From NCBI GenBank assembly GCA_902567145.1, contig CACFLM010000013.1, forward strand, positions 1-16,223: a stretch of 16,223 nucleotides of DNA, in the 5' to 3' direction. Source of the DNA: an uncultured Alphaproteobacteria bacterium (lineage in GTDB: Bacteria; Pseudomonadota; Alphaproteobacteria; TMED127). A program made the translations under genes and the position numbers. Shown piece after piece: positions 15,847 to 16,223 of this stretch. Position 1 is the first letter of the stretch. The number at the start of each line of letters is the position of its first letter. The notes below the pieces were generated by a model. The model had not been told where the DNA came from, did not search any database, and was given only the letters and a program-made list of their open reading frames with translations.

Positions 15847-16223
15847 ATGCAAAAAAATAACTTAGCAATAATACTTAGTGGTGGAAGAGGCAAAAGATTC
15901 AGTTCCAATAAACCAAAACAATTGTTCAAAATTAATGATTTAACTATAATAGAAAAAAGTGTTAACAAATTTTTGGAATCAAAACTATTTGATAGAATCA
16001 TCATCGTAAGTCATAGCAAACTAATTAATGACACTAAGATTTTATTTAATGACGAAAGGATATCAATTACCAAAGGTGGAACCACAAGACAAGAGTCAGT
16101 TTTTAATGGACTAAAGGAAGCAAGAAAATCAAAACCTAAATATGTTTTTATTCATGATTCAGTAAGACCATTTTTTACTTTAAATTTATTGACGTCAATA
16201 TTTAGTAATTTAAAAAAAAATAT
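15847..16223 (+). CDS. ispD: 2-C-methyl-D-erythritol 4-phosphate cytidylyltransferase IspD (partial, 5' part)
   Basis: IspD joins CTP and methylerythritol 4-phosphate in the MEP route to isoprenoids. The frame runs open from ATG 15847 for 125 codons to the right edge. It has the nucleotidyltransferase signature LSGGRGKRF (10-18) with KPKQLF (22-27), then KGGTTRQESVFNGL, the family ring-binding block, and IHDSVRPFF, close to the usual HDAARPF. The 3' part is missing, so it cannot be said whether it is fused to IspF, as in many Alphaproteobacteria. The start leaves only nine residues before the conserved LSGGRG, which suits the family. It is divergent from the ypjD-like gene with a 24-bp gap; in many Alphaproteobacteria ispD or ispDF lies upstream of dusB in the same direction. 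Confidence 0.93.
   Translation, partial: MQKNNLAIILSGGRGKRFSSNKPKQLFKINDLTIIEKSVNKFLESKLFDRIIIVSHSKLINDTKILFNDERISITKGGTTRQESVFNGLKEARKSKPKYVFIHDSVRPFFTLNLLTSIFSNLKKN

Noticed and set aside
15783..16004. Minus-strand open frame covering the ispD start
   Set aside because: The + strand here encodes clear IspD motifs, so this frame is a shadow.
1..16223. CRISPR array, tRNA or rRNA gene, insertion sequence, prophage or defence island
   Set aside because: No direct repeat arrays, cloverleaf-like GC-rich segments, transposase or integrase motifs were seen; the window is filled end to end by housekeeping and regulatory genes.

Overview
The window is very AT-rich, densely packed chromosomal DNA with almost no intergenic space and few recognisable Shine-Dalgarno sequences. 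Gene content points to an alphaproteobacterium with a small, streamlined genome. The strongest sign is the block dusB (nifR3)-ntrB-ntrC-ntrY-ntrX-trkA-D-amino-acid aminotransferase-hflX next to ispD, an arrangement characteristic of Alphaproteobacteria. Base composition and overlapping genes resemble AT-rich marine lineages of the SAR11/HIMB59 kind. That placement is inference and no closer assignment is possible from sequence reading alone.

Left part (1-4739): the 3' tail of an unidentified + strand gene converges on a minus-strand class III (CaiB/BaiF) CoA-transferase gene that appears to use a TTG start. A 42-bp divergent gap separates it from clpB, the disaggregase, which overlaps by 8 bp a 3-hydroxyisobutyrate dehydrogenase-family gene. 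That gene ends convergently, by a 9-bp overlap, on hflX.

Right part (4731-15822, all minus strand): nine genes read as one likely operon in the order ypjD-like, dusB, ntrB, ntrC, ntrY, ntrX, trkA, dat, hflX. Every junction is an overlap of 1-8 bp or a gap of 25 bp or less. It encodes a membrane protein of the cytochrome-assembly (CcsA/YpjD) type, a tRNA dihydrouridine synthase, two NtrB/NtrC-like two-component pairs (one cytosolic, one membrane bound), the cytosolic regulatory subunit of Trk potassium uptake, a D-amino-acid aminotransferase and a ribosome-associated GTPase. At the right edge, ispD (isoprenoid synthesis) starts divergently 24 bp from ypjD and runs out of the window.

This is mainly a conserved core region, and I see no mobile element, CRISPR array, RNA gene or new defence system. 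The points that deserve attention are: a one-base frameshift in an A7 run that splits dusB while much longer A runs nearby stay in frame; an NtrX whose AAA+ domain has lost the Walker B acidic pair, the GAFTGA loop and the sensor-II arginine, next to a fully intact NtrC; and the absence of hfq from its usual place before hflX, where the neighbours overlap and leave no room.
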